Notes under the pieces: model-generated
Seen by the model: the letters and a program-made list of their open reading frames with translations, nothing else
Database searches by the model: none
Told to the model about the DNA's origin: nothing
Position numbers and translations under genes: made by a program
Assembly: GCF_001188955.3 (NCBI RefSeq)
Contig: NZ_JPRF03000034.1
Location: 2,501 to 66,500, forward strand
Direction: 5' to 3'
Source of the DNA: Kitasatospora aureofaciens
Lineage (GTDB): Bacteria > Actinomycetota > Actinomycetes > Streptomycetales > Streptomycetaceae
DNA length: 64,000 nt
Shown: in pieces, positions 50,367-59,908 of the stretch
Numbering within the stretch: position 1 is the stretch's first letter
Layout: each line of letters begins with the position of its first letter

Positions 50367-51200
50367 TCACGACGGCGCCGGCCGGGTCCGGACGTCGCCG
50401 AGAACGGTTCTCGCGTGGCTGGTCAGCCGTCCGTTCCGCAGCACGTGGAAGGCGAGCGCGGGCGGGGCGTCCAGGGTCTTCCACAGCTGCCCCGGCTCCT
50501 GCTCCCAGGGCATGAGCGCGCTCGAGGCGACGCCCGGTGCGCAGACCAACGGCAGGTCGGCGAACCGGGTCACGGCCATCGTGTGGGCGTGACCGCACAG
50601 CACTCCGGCGACCTGGGGGTGGCGCCGCAGGACGGCGGCGAACCGGTCCGCCTCGCGCAGCCGGATCCCGTCGATGTACGGGAGGCCGAGTTCCGCCGGC
50701 GGGTGGTGCAGGGCGACCAGCGTGGGCCGGTCCGGTGCCTCGGCCAGGGTCTCGTCCAGCCAGCGGAGGGTCTGCGGCCGCAACAGCCCGTCGGCGCGGC
50801 CGGGCACGGACGAGTCGCACAGGACGATCCGGGTGCCGGCGACGTCCCGGACCTGGTCGACCGGCGCGCCGTCCCCGGTGCCCTCCCCCTCGCCGCCGCC
50901 GTCGAGCAGGATCCTGCGCAGCGCCCGCGCCTCGTCGTGGTTGCCGGGGCACACGAGCACCGGGAACCGTTCGTACAGCGGGGCGAGCACGGCCCGCGTC
51001 CGTACGTAGGCCTCCTCCGTGCCGCGGTCCGCGATGTCACCGGTGATCAGCACTGCGTCGATCTCGCCCGGCAGTTCCACCAGGTAGCGCACCATCCGCC
51101 GGACCCGCTCCTCGGCCCGGGGCCCGTCGTCCAGGTGGAGGTCGCTGAGGTGGGCGAGCACGGTCGGACGGTCGGCGTCGTCCGAGGGGCTAGGCGACAT
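50367..51200 (-). CDS. Calcineurin-like metallophosphoesterase (CpdA-like)
   Basis: Dimetal phosphoesterase of 277 residues. The metal motifs appear in order: HLSDLHLD, ITGDIADRG, CPGNHDE, ALHHPPAEL and CGHAHTM. The family covers cyclic-nucleotide phosphodiesterases and nucleotide or phosphate-ester hydrolases. It overlaps the second ATP-grasp gene by 11 nt. It may remove a phosphate or nucleotide group late in the pathway; the substrate is unknown. Confidence 0.88.
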   Translation of the reverse strand: MSPSPSDDADRPTVLAHLSDLHLDDGPRAEERVRRMVRYLVELPGEIDAVLITGDIADRGTEEAYVRTRAVLAPLYERFPVLVCPGNHDEARALRRILLDGGGEGEGTGDGAPVDQVRDVAGTRIVLCDSSVPGRADGLLRPQTLRWLDETLAEAPDRPTLVALHHPPAELGLPYIDGIRLREADRFAAVLRRHPQVAGVLCGHAHTMAVTRFADLPLVCAPGVASSALMPWEQEPGQLWKTLDAPPALAFHVLRNGRLTSHARTVLGDVRTRPAPS

Positions 51201-52449
51201 CGTAGAAGCCCTCGCCGTCGAGGTAGCGGGCCGTCATGTAGTCGTGGGTCACGATGCCCTCGACCTCGTGCAGGAGGTGGACCAGCATCGGGTAGGTCAT
51301 GTCGTTGACCGTGCGGGCGACCCTCTCACCGGGCCGGACCTTCAGCAGCAGGTCGTGATAGCTCTCCAGGGCCTGCAACTCGGTCAGCCGCGGGTAGCCC
51401 AGGAGCTCTCCGGTGTGCGGGGAGACCATGTTGACGCAGACGGCGTGCCGGGCGACCTCGTAGCCGGTCTCCCACCGCGACAGGAAGGACTCGGGGTCGA
51501 CGTACGCCGCCACCGTCCACTCCAGCTGGCTCTCGCCGATCGCCGCGCGGGTGAGCAGCGGCAGCATCGCCCCGCACACCCGGGCGCCGGTCTCGACCAG
51601 CCGCGGCCCCTGGGGCGTCAGCTTCAGCTCGGTGTGCGCGGGTCCGTTGTGCACCCCGAGCGCGTCCAGCACCTGGCCGGCGTAGGCCACCAGCAGCTCC
51701 TGCTCGGGGCCCTCACGCACCATCAGCTGCGAGCCGCCGAGGAGGTCGTGCACCCCGTTGACACCGAGGTGCTGGGTCTTCCAGATGTCGCACACGTAGT
51801 GCTTGCCGTCGAGGCTCACGGTGTTGACGTAGTACTCGGCGCCCACCAGGTACTCCTGGGCGACCACGGCGTCGTTGTGGTGTCCGGTCGCGCTCTGCAT
51901 CCCCATCAGGCGCTCGAAGGCGGCGCGGACCTCGTCGGCAGTGTCGCAGAAGGAGACCCCGTCGTTGAGCGCACTGCGCACCGGCTTCAGCACGACGCGC
52001 CGCGGCTGCGGCCCGTACCAGGCCAGCAGGGCGTCCAGGTCGGTGGCGAGGATCTGGTCCGCGGCGGGCACTCCGGCCGCCCGTACGGTCTCGACCATCC
52101 GGAACTTGTCGCGCCGCGCAGGGCTCAGGGCGGTGCCGTTGGTGCGCAGGCCGAGCGCCTCGCTGAGGGTGTCGGCCAGCTCGACGCCGATCTCGGCGCC
52201 GGCCAGCAGGGCCACCGGGGCGTACGGCTCGACGGCTGCGAGGGTCTTCTCGGTGTCGCCGCCGTGCAGGACGGTGCCGATGAAGTCGTCCGGGTTGAAG
52301 GAGGCCGTGAAGACGGCGGGCGGGCTCTCCTGGCTCTGGACGTGCAGGCAGTCGTAGCCCCGGGCGTGGAAGAGCGGGGCCAGGTGGCTGGCGGTGGAGT
52401 AGGCGTCGACGATGGCGACGACGGGTCGGGACTGCGCTGCGCTGGTCAT
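51190..52449 (-). CDS. ATP-grasp carboxylate-amine ligase (second)
   Basis: 419-residue ligase, only distantly like the first. PVVAIVDAYSTASHLAPLFHARGYDCLHVQS is the N-terminal domain. ATP-grasp motifs are RRDKFRMVETVRAAGVPAADQIL, PRRVVLKPVRSALNDGVSFCD, VVAQEYLVGAEYYVNTVSLDG and PRLVETGARVCGAMLPLL. This type occurs in natural product clusters joining amino acids or their analogues. Two ligases imply two amide bonds, so a tripeptide-like or amino-acyl product is plausible. GGAGAC precedes the ATG; it ends inside the metallophosphoesterase start. Confidence 0.87.
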   Translation of the reverse strand: MTSAAQSRPVVAIVDAYSTASHLAPLFHARGYDCLHVQSQESPPAVFTASFNPDDFIGTVLHGGDTEKTLAAVEPYAPVALLAGAEIGVELADTLSEALGLRTNGTALSPARRDKFRMVETVRAAGVPAADQILATDLDALLAWYGPQPRRVVLKPVRSALNDGVSFCDTADEVRAAFERLMGMQSATGHHNDAVVAQEYLVGAEYYVNTVSLDGKHYVCDIWKTQHLGVNGVHDLLGGSQLMVREGPEQELLVAYAGQVLDALGVHNGPAHTELKLTPQGPRLVETGARVCGAMLPLLTRAAIGESQLEWTVAAYVDPESFLSRWETGYEVARHAVCVNMVSPHTGELLGYPRLTELQALESYHDLLLKVRPGERVARTVNDMTYPMLVHLLHEVEGIVTHDYMTARYLDGEGFYDVA

Positions 52450-52482
52450 GACGGGGTCTCCTTGCGTACGGGTGAGGTCGGG

Positions 52483-54150
<1,668 letters not shown>

Positions 54151-54220
54151 CGTGGATGAGCGTTTCAGCGTTCCCAAGAGGAGACTCCGTGGTCGGGCGG
54201 GGAGGGCGGGGCGGCCGGTG

Positions 54221-55573
54221 CTAGCGGCCGGCGGTGGAGCTGAGCGGCCGGTCCGGGAGCCGCGCCGGTGGGAGCTCGTCGTCCCGGTCCAGGCTTCCCT
54301 GGTTGATGGCGCGTTCGAGCCACCAGCCCGCGAGGAGCGAGGTGACGACCGCGGTGAGCACCAACGAGGTGAACACCGACGGCGAGCCGATCCCCGTGTC
54401 GAGGGCGACGGTGGCGAGCACGATGCCGGGGCCGCCGCGGGCGTTCATCGCGACCGCGAGGTGGACGGCGTCGGCGGCCGGCCGCCTGGCCAGCCGGGCC
54501 CCGGCGTAGACGCTGACGGCCTTGACGACGCAGGCCACGGCGAGGAAGGCGACGAAGAACGCCGGGTCGAACTGGCGGATCAGGTCGAGCTTCAGCCCGA
54601 CCACGGCGAAGTAGACGGGGACGAAGAACCCGGTCGCGAAGCTCCGGATGGCCTTGATCGCCTCGTCCGCCGCCGGGCCCGAGGCCGTACCCGCGGCGCC
54701 CGCCGTCAGGCCGGAGATCAGTCCGACGACGAAGGCGCCGTACATCGGGGCCACGCCCAGGTAGAGGCAGGCGGCGGCCGAGGCGAGGACGGCGGAGACC
54801 CGGACGGCCAGCGGGGCCACCGGCCCGCCGCCGGACGCCGTCAGGCGGCGGCGCAGCAGCAGGCCGACCAGTGCGACCAGTGCGAGGAAGCCCACGGACG
54901 CCAGGGAGTGGTAGACGGCCGAGGCGTTCGCCGAGCCGATGCCGAGCTCCGAGGCGAGACCGAAGCCGTTCGTGGTGCTGCCGGCCACGATGCCGACGGC
55001 GACCGAGATCACCACGTTGAGGACGATGTCCTCCAGCACCGCGACGGAGAGCACGATCCGGGCGAACGGCGTCCTGGCGATCCCCAGGTCGAGCATGATC
55101 CGTGAGATCACCGGGATGCTGGTGATCGCGATGCTGCAGGCGAGCACCAGCGTCAGTGCCGTCCGGTTGCCCGCCGGGCCGAGCAGGTCGGAGGTGTCGA
55201 GCACGGAGGTCGCCACCAGGCCGAACGCGAACGGCACCACCATGCCCACCACGGCGATCAGTCCGACCGTACGGCCGTCCTTGCGGGAGAACACCGTCCG
55301 CATCTCGACGCCGGCCAGGAACATCAGCAGCAACATGCCCAGCTGGTAGACGAGTTCCAGGCAGACCGCCACCGGCCCCTGCTTGGGGAAGATCCAGTGC
55401 TGGACCTGGGGCAGCAGCTGCCCCAGGACCGTGGGGCCGAGCAGCAGCCCGCCGAGGATCTCCCCCACGACGGGCGGCTGCCGGAAACGTCTGAAGAGCC
55501 TGCCCGTCAGGTGTGCCGCCAGGAGCAGCAGCACCAGCGCGGACAGGATCTTGAACAGGTCAGTTTGCGCCAT
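54221..55573 (-). CDS. Kef/CPA2-type cation:proton antiporter
   Basis: Membrane protein of 450 residues with 11-13 helices. PPVVGEILGGLLLGPTVLG is the CPA2 entry helix, LVYQLGMLLLMFLAGVEM the second, ITSIPVISRIMLDLG the discontinuous helix, and NARGGPGIVLATVAL the conserved late segment. Such antiporters recur in Streptomyces antibiotic clusters. The start overlaps the dCTP-deaminase-like gene by 14 nt. It exchanges Na+ or K+ for H+; its link to the product is unclear. Confidence 0.88.
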   Translation of the reverse strand: MAQTDLFKILSALVLLLLAAHLTGRLFRRFRQPPVVGEILGGLLLGPTVLGQLLPQVQHWIFPKQGPVAVCLELVYQLGMLLLMFLAGVEMRTVFSRKDGRTVGLIAVVGMVVPFAFGLVATSVLDTSDLLGPAGNRTALTLVLACSIAITSIPVISRIMLDLGIARTPFARIVLSVAVLEDIVLNVVISVAVGIVAGSTTNGFGLASELGIGSANASAVYHSLASVGFLALVALVGLLLRRRLTASGGGPVAPLAVRVSAVLASAAACLYLGVAPMYGAFVVGLISGLTAGAAGTASGPAADEAIKAIRSFATGFFVPVYFAVVGLKLDLIRQFDPAFFVAFLAVACVVKAVSVYAGARLARRPAADAVHLAVAMNARGGPGIVLATVALDTGIGSPSVFTSLVLTAVVTSLLAGWWLERAINQGSLDRDDELPPARLPDRPLSSTAGR

Positions 55574-56090
55574 GGTGCTGATCCAGGCTCAGGCGGGAGG
55601 CGACGGCGGAGCGCGAGCCGGTGTACTTGCCGTGGTAGCCCACGGCCTCGCCCTGCATGGCCCAGAAGGCGAGCTTGCCGATCATCATGCCCGGGTAGAC
55701 GCGCACGGGGTGGGCGACCTTCATCTCCAGGGTCCAGGGGAAGACGGCCCCGCTGTGCCCCAGGGGCGCCGAGAACTGGATCCAGATGCCGAGGGTGGAC
55801 GCCGAACGGCAGGCGTAGAGCGTGGCCGCGTAGTTCGGGCTGCCCATGGCCTCCATGGTCCCGCCGAGGTAGAAGCGGCCGGGTTCGAGGACCATGCCCT
55901 CGGGGCCCATCTTCACGTGCTCGGCCTTCGGCGGCTCGAAGCAGTCGATGACGTCCTGCTCGTACCAGAGGATGTCCTCGGCGAGCCGGAAGCCGTAGCT
56001 GTTGGGCTCGATCCGCTCCGGGTCGTAGTCGTCGATGTGGATCCGGCCCGCCATGACCTCGGCGTGGATCTCAGGTCCGCTCAGGATCAC
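55560..56090 (-). CDS. dCTP deaminase/dUTPase-fold protein
   Basis: 176-residue trimeric-fold nucleotide enzyme. LSGPEIHAEVMAGRIHI is the DCD N-terminus, RIEPNSYGFRLAED the second motif, and CRSASTLGIWIQ with TLEMKVAHPVRVYPGMMIGKLAF the active region. The catalytic Glu (TLEM) is kept. True dCTP deaminases deaminate dCTP to dUTP; beside CTP synthase it may act on a modified cytidine nucleotide. The GTG start overlaps the kinase stop by 4 nt. Its C-terminal tail is divergent (TGSRSAVASRLSL). Confidence 0.85.
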   Translation of the reverse strand: MILSGPEIHAEVMAGRIHIDDYDPERIEPNSYGFRLAEDILWYEQDVIDCFEPPKAEHVKMGPEGMVLEPGRFYLGGTMEAMGSPNYAATLYACRSASTLGIWIQFSAPLGHSGAVFPWTLEMKVAHPVRVYPGMMIGKLAFWAMQGEAVGYHGKYTGSRSAVASRLSLDQHHGAN

Positions 56091-56650
56091 AGCCAGCTCC
56101 CCAGCAGCTCGTGGACGGCGGCGCGGTACGCGTCGAGGCCCGCCCCGTTGTCGATGACGGCGTCCGGCTCGATCAGGTCGATCTGCCGGGTGGAACGGTC
56201 CGCCCGGGTCGGGTCGTCGCGCTGGTCGAGACGGCTCTGGCGCAGGGCCTCGTCGCACACGACGCGCAGGACGCGGAAACCGTGCGCCCGCAGGGCGGGA
56301 GCGTCGACGTGCGGGTCCCGCAGGTCGTCGTTGACGACGAGCTCGGCGTCGGTCCGCGCGAGGCGGCGGGTGAAGTCGTCGGCGAGCGACTCGGGCCGGA
56401 TGCGGCGCATGGCGTCGGCGAGCGCCTCCATCAGGACCTGGTCCTGGGCGTCCTCGCGCAGGTCGGCGCCGGCCGTGCGGTACACCTGCTCCTGCAGGTG
56501 GTAGAGCGGCTCGGCGAGCTTGACCCGGGCGTAGGTCAGGCCCTTGTCCCGGGCGAACTCCTCGATCAGGCCGGCGCAGGTCGACTTGCCGACACCGGCC
56601 AGACCGATCACGCAGACGCGCAGCGAGGGGCGGGGCTGGTTGTCGGTCAC
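56087..56650 (-). CDS. P-loop nucleoside/nucleotide kinase-like protein
   Basis: 187-residue P-loop NTPase. CVIGLAGVGKSTCAGLIEEFA is Walker A near residue 20, NDDLRDPHVD resembles the DR-type substrate loop of NMP or dephospho-CoA kinases, and RQSRLDQRDD is a lid-like basic stretch. It likely phosphorylates a nucleotide or a related small molecule. The GTG start overlaps the HprK-like gene stop. No exact family could be named. Confidence 0.78.
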   Translation of the reverse strand: MTDNQPRPSLRVCVIGLAGVGKSTCAGLIEEFARDKGLTYARVKLAEPLYHLQEQVYRTAGADLREDAQDQVLMEALADAMRRIRPESLADDFTRRLARTDAELVVNDDLRDPHVDAPALRAHGFRVLRVVCDEALRQSRLDQRDDPTRADRSTRQIDLIEPDAVIDNGAGLDAYRAAVHELLGSWL

Positions 56651-57732
56651 GAGGTCTCCTGGGGGGCGGGCGAGTTGGCGGTGGCCGGGTCGAGAACGGC
56701 GTCCGGGTCGATGTCGAGCGTGCCGGTCAGCCGCACCATGGCCACCTGGTCCAGCGCGGTGCGGAGTTCGGCGAGGGACCGGTAGAAGCGCGCGTAGTCG
56801 GGCACCAGGTGGGACTGCCAGGTGAAGAAGGTGGTGTCCACCTGGCGGTCCACGATCTTGTTGAGGTGGGCCCAGCGCTCGTTGTCGTCCGTCAGGTGCC
56901 GGACGGCGAGCGGCTCGCCGGGACGGACCTCGGGCAGCAGGATCGCGGCCAGCCGCCTGGGCTCGGCGGAGAACTCGGCCCCGAGCCAGGACTCGAAGAC
57001 GTCCGGGTCCATGAGGATCTTGTGCCCCGGCTCGTGGCCGTCGAGCCCGGGGTCGACCTGCTCGCGGACGAGCTGTTCGAGCCGCGCGTCGGCGCGGATC
57101 GTACCGACTCCGACATACGGGTAGTCGCGCCAGGGGTGCACGCTGATCCGGCCGCCGTCGAGCGTGCAGAACAGCTTGTCGCCGGTGAAGTAGGACCAGC
57201 CGGGGCGGCGCAGCGCGGACAGCAGGGTGGTGGTCTTGCCGGCGCCCTTGGGGCCGGCGACGATCACGGCCTCGTCCCCCCGCTGGATGCCGGAGGCGTG
57301 CAGCACGACGGTGCCGTTGTCCTCCTCGTGCCGGATCACCAGGTCCCGGACGAAGTCGAGCACCTGGACGGTGGAGGCCTCGGTGATGCGCAGCTGGAAG
57401 GTGTTGTCCTTGCGCGCGTCGACCGGGGCGTCGAGCAGTGTGGCGCGGTTGACGTACAGCCGGCGGCCGCCGCGGTCGACGATGTGCGCGTCGAAGTTGA
57501 ACTCCGCGGCGTTGCTGCGCCGGATCACCGACTGCGGCAGCGTCCAGACCTCGGGGGCGATGTCGGCCGACGGGTCGTAGCCGCGGACCTCGATCCGGAA
57601 GGTCGGCTCGTGCGCGCCCTGGTCGGCGAGCAGGTGCCGGAAGAACCGCTGGATCGGCGCGAAGGCGGCCGCCGCGTCGTCGGCGAGGTCGAACCGTACG
57701 GTGGTGTGCAGGAAATTCAGGTACTGGATCAC
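56647..57732 (-). CDS. HprK-like P-loop ATPase/kinase
   Basis: 361-residue protein. The centre resembles the C-terminal kinase domain of HPr kinase: VVLHASGIQRGDEAVIVAGPKGAGKTTTLLSALR, with Walker A at about 157-165 and FTGDKLFCTLDGG as the Asp/Lys strand. Its N-terminus (FLHTTVRFDLADDAAAAF) does not match the HprK sensor domain, and the C-terminal ~120 residues are also different. HprK-like proteins without HPr occur in peptide and glycoconjugate clusters, where they probably phosphorylate a small substrate. GTG start, 4-nt overlap on both sides. Confidence 0.72.
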   Translation of the reverse strand: MIQYLNFLHTTVRFDLADDAAAAFAPIQRFFRHLLADQGAHEPTFRIEVRGYDPSADIAPEVWTLPQSVIRRSNAAEFNFDAHIVDRGGRRLYVNRATLLDAPVDARKDNTFQLRITEASTVQVLDFVRDLVIRHEEDNGTVVLHASGIQRGDEAVIVAGPKGAGKTTTLLSALRRPGWSYFTGDKLFCTLDGGRISVHPWRDYPYVGVGTIRADARLEQLVREQVDPGLDGHEPGHKILMDPDVFESWLGAEFSAEPRRLAAILLPEVRPGEPLAVRHLTDDNERWAHLNKIVDRQVDTTFFTWQSHLVPDYARFYRSLAELRTALDQVAMVRLTGTLDIDPDAVLDPATANSPAPQETS

Positions 57733-58196
57733 GTCTGGTCACTTCCGTTGGCGGGCAGTCCGGTCGTCGAGACCACCCGGAGCAGTGCTTCGGCGTGGGC
57801 CTGGAGGGACTGGGCCCAGATCGGGTTGAGCAGTGGGGCGAGGCCGTCGATGCCGAGCTCGAAGGAGACGCTGAGGCCGACCTGGGCACCGGCGGAGTTC
57901 TCGACGACGCTCCACTCGCCGGCCAGCCGCTCCAGGTCCCCGGCGGTCTGCTCGAAGCACAGCCGCAGGCCGGGCCGGGTGCTCTCGTTCTGGACCCACG
58001 TCACCTCGCTGCCGTTCAGCAGCACGGTCCACTCGGTCGAGCGGCTCTCCCGGTTCCCGGAGTCGAGGACCCGGACGCCGATCACGTGCGGGGCACGGGG
58101 CGCGAAGGCGGGGCTGTCCTTGACGACCGCCCACAGCTCTTCCGGAGTGCGACCGGGCACCACGGCCGTCGCATGGATCTCGGGCAACTTGATCAC
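57729..58196 (-). CDS. SRPBCC (START-like) superfamily protein
   Basis: 155 residues with the helix-grip pattern: IKLPEIHATAVVPGRTPEELWAVVKDSPAFAPRAPHVIGVRVLD at the start, WTVLLNGSEVTWVQNE and LCFEQTAGDLERLAGEWSVVE in the middle, and a long amphipathic C-terminal helix. This fold binds hydrophobic ligands and includes cyclases and dehydratases. It overlaps the HprK-like gene by 4 nt. The ligand is unknown. Confidence 0.78.
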   Translation of the reverse strand: MIKLPEIHATAVVPGRTPEELWAVVKDSPAFAPRAPHVIGVRVLDSGNRESRSTEWTVLLNGSEVTWVQNESTRPGLRLCFEQTAGDLERLAGEWSVVENSAGAQVGLSVSFELGIDGLAPLLNPIWAQSLQAHAEALLRVVSTTGLPANGSDQT

Positions 58197-58206
58197 ACCT
58201 CTCTTG

Positions 58207-58779
58207 CTAAGCGGCCTTCATGAAGGGGGCGAGGAAGCCGATGTCGAGGCCCGCCGCCCGGGCCAGCCGGGCCCAGACGCGCAGGGTCCGGAGCATGTCC
58301 CGCTGCCCCTCCGCGACCAGGCGGTCCGGCAGTTCACCGGGGAAGGCCTCCAGCAGCCGCTCCCAGAGGACCTGGATCCGGTCGACCCGGCAGCTGTCCC
58401 CGCCGAACTCCTCGTCCAGGGCGAACACCTCGATCAGGTCGGGTCCGGACGCCTGCACGACCTCGTGCATGCCGTACTCCAGCGCCATCGCCAGACAGTG
58501 CGCGTCGTCGACCGGGGCTCGGCCGGCCAGCCGCTGGTCGATGTCCAGGAGCTGTTCGAGGAACCGGAGCTTGGCGGCCTGCTGCATCTGCGGCTGCTCG
58601 GAGCCGCCCTCCAGGTCCTCCAGGTAGGCGCGCCCCTCGGCGAGCATCAGCCACGCGGCCTGGACCCAGGCCTCCACGGCCTGGGGGCCGGGCATGGCGT
58701 GCCCGCCGCGGACCGCGGGGAACGGGACGAGCCGTTCGGCGACGCCGGTCGCGGCGCCCTGCTGCTGGTCCGTGGTCAT
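58207..58779 (-). CDS. Uncharacterised helical protein of the nucleotide operon
   Basis: 190 residues, mostly helical and acidic (EDLEGGSEQPQMQQAAKLRFLEQLLDIDQRL; VRVWARLARAAGLDIGFLAPFMK), with no signal peptide or membrane helix. I recognise no family. The ATG overlaps the stop of the nucleotidyltransferase-like gene (ATGA), so it may be a partner of that protein. Translation is supported by codon use and tight packing. Confidence 0.7.
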   Translation of the reverse strand: MTTDQQQGAATGVAERLVPFPAVRGGHAMPGPQAVEAWVQAAWLMLAEGRAYLEDLEGGSEQPQMQQAAKLRFLEQLLDIDQRLAGRAPVDDAHCLAMALEYGMHEVVQASGPDLIEVFALDEEFGGDSCRVDRIQVLWERLLEAFPGELPDRLVAEGQRDMLRTLRVWARLARAAGLDIGFLAPFMKAA

Positions 58780-59885
58780 GCCGGTACCTCCTCGTTGCGG
58801 TAGCCGATGTCGAGCCGGGCGGCGCCGGAGCGCAGCGCGCGCAGCAGGGTGGCGGCGTCCTGGGCGTCGAGCCGCCCCAGGTCGGTGAGCGCGACCGGGT
58901 CGACGGTGAGCGGGAGGTCCCCGGTGAGTCCGGGCAGGACGACGCTTCCGCCGGGCGCGACGAGGAGTGAGGCGCCGGGCAGGAACGGGCGCAGGGTGCC
59001 GGTGACCTCCACGCGCACGGTGACGGCCTCGGCGGTGCCGGTGGCCCGTACGGTGTCCAGGGCGAGCTGGGTGTAGGCCGCCGCGAGCGGCTGGGCGGCC
59101 GCCGACGGCGCCAGGGTGCCGGCGATCTCCTTGCGGAGCCGCTCCAGGTCGGCGGCCACCGCCGCCACCCGGTCGCTCCGCCAGGTGCCGTCCGCCACCA
59201 GCCTGCTCCAGCGCAGCGCGTACCACTTCCTGGTGGTGTAGACGTCGCCGTGGTGCGAGAGCAGCGCGTCCATCACGTGCAGCAGGACGTTGTACGCGTA
59301 GCCGACGCGCCCGCGGCTCTCGCCGGCCGCCTCGGCGAGCGCGGTGTGCGCCACCTGCTCCAGCGCGACCTGAAGGGACGCCCTCGACCAGACCGTGGCG
59401 AGCCCGGGGAGTTCGTCGAGGAACGGGGCGGTGCCGTCGAGGGCGATGCCGTTGACGATCCGCTCGGTCTGCTTGCGGCGCGGCTCGCGCTGCTTGTCCC
59501 AGCCGCGGAACCCGGCCACCGCCGCCTCCGGCGCGAGGCCCGCGAGGCGCCGCAACTCCGCGAAGTTCGAGGCGAGTTCGGCCTCGCTGAAGGAGACCAC
59601 CTCGAGGTGGTGGCCGTCCTCGAAGATCTTGGTCGAAATGCGCGGCCCCTCGATCGGGTCGCGCTGGATGCGGATGAAGTCCAGGTCGCTGGTGGCGTTG
59701 GCCAGCCCGTGCACGGGGGAGCTGGTCAGCAGCAGCAGGCCCTCGCCGACCCGCTCCCGCATCAGCGCGGACAGCCAGTCGGGGTCGAGACCGCGTCCGG
59801 AGAGGAACGCCGACACGTGTCCGTGGCGGCGCGCCGCCAGGTCGTCGGGCGACAGGGCATGGGGAAAGCCGGGTGGTGCACCCAT
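58776..59885 (-). CDS. Nucleotidyltransferase-like protein
   Basis: 369 residues. LLLTSSPVHGLANATSDLDFIRI (about 50-72) has the pattern of a polymerase-beta-type nucleotidyltransferase: a Ser/Gly loop followed by Asp-x-Asp. A third acidic residue may lie in HLEVVSFSE. The rest is helical with RKWYALRWSRLVADGTW. If active, it could transfer a nucleotide, for example from CTP, which the operon supplies. The start at MGAPPGF was chosen since longer frames are Arg-rich. Family fit is tentative. Confidence 0.62.
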   Translation of the reverse strand: MGAPPGFPHALSPDDLAARRHGHVSAFLSGRGLDPDWLSALMRERVGEGLLLLTSSPVHGLANATSDLDFIRIQRDPIEGPRISTKIFEDGHHLEVVSFSEAELASNFAELRRLAGLAPEAAVAGFRGWDKQREPRRKQTERIVNGIALDGTAPFLDELPGLATVWSRASLQVALEQVAHTALAEAAGESRGRVGYAYNVLLHVMDALLSHHGDVYTTRKWYALRWSRLVADGTWRSDRVAAVAADLERLRKEIAGTLAPSAAAQPLAAAYTQLALDTVRATGTAEAVTVRVEVTGTLRPFLPGASLLVAPGGSVVLPGLTGDLPLTVDPVALTDLGRLDAQDAATLLRALRSGAARLDIGYRNEEVPA

Positions 59886-59908
59886 CAGGGTCGATTTCCT
59901 TCCTTCGG

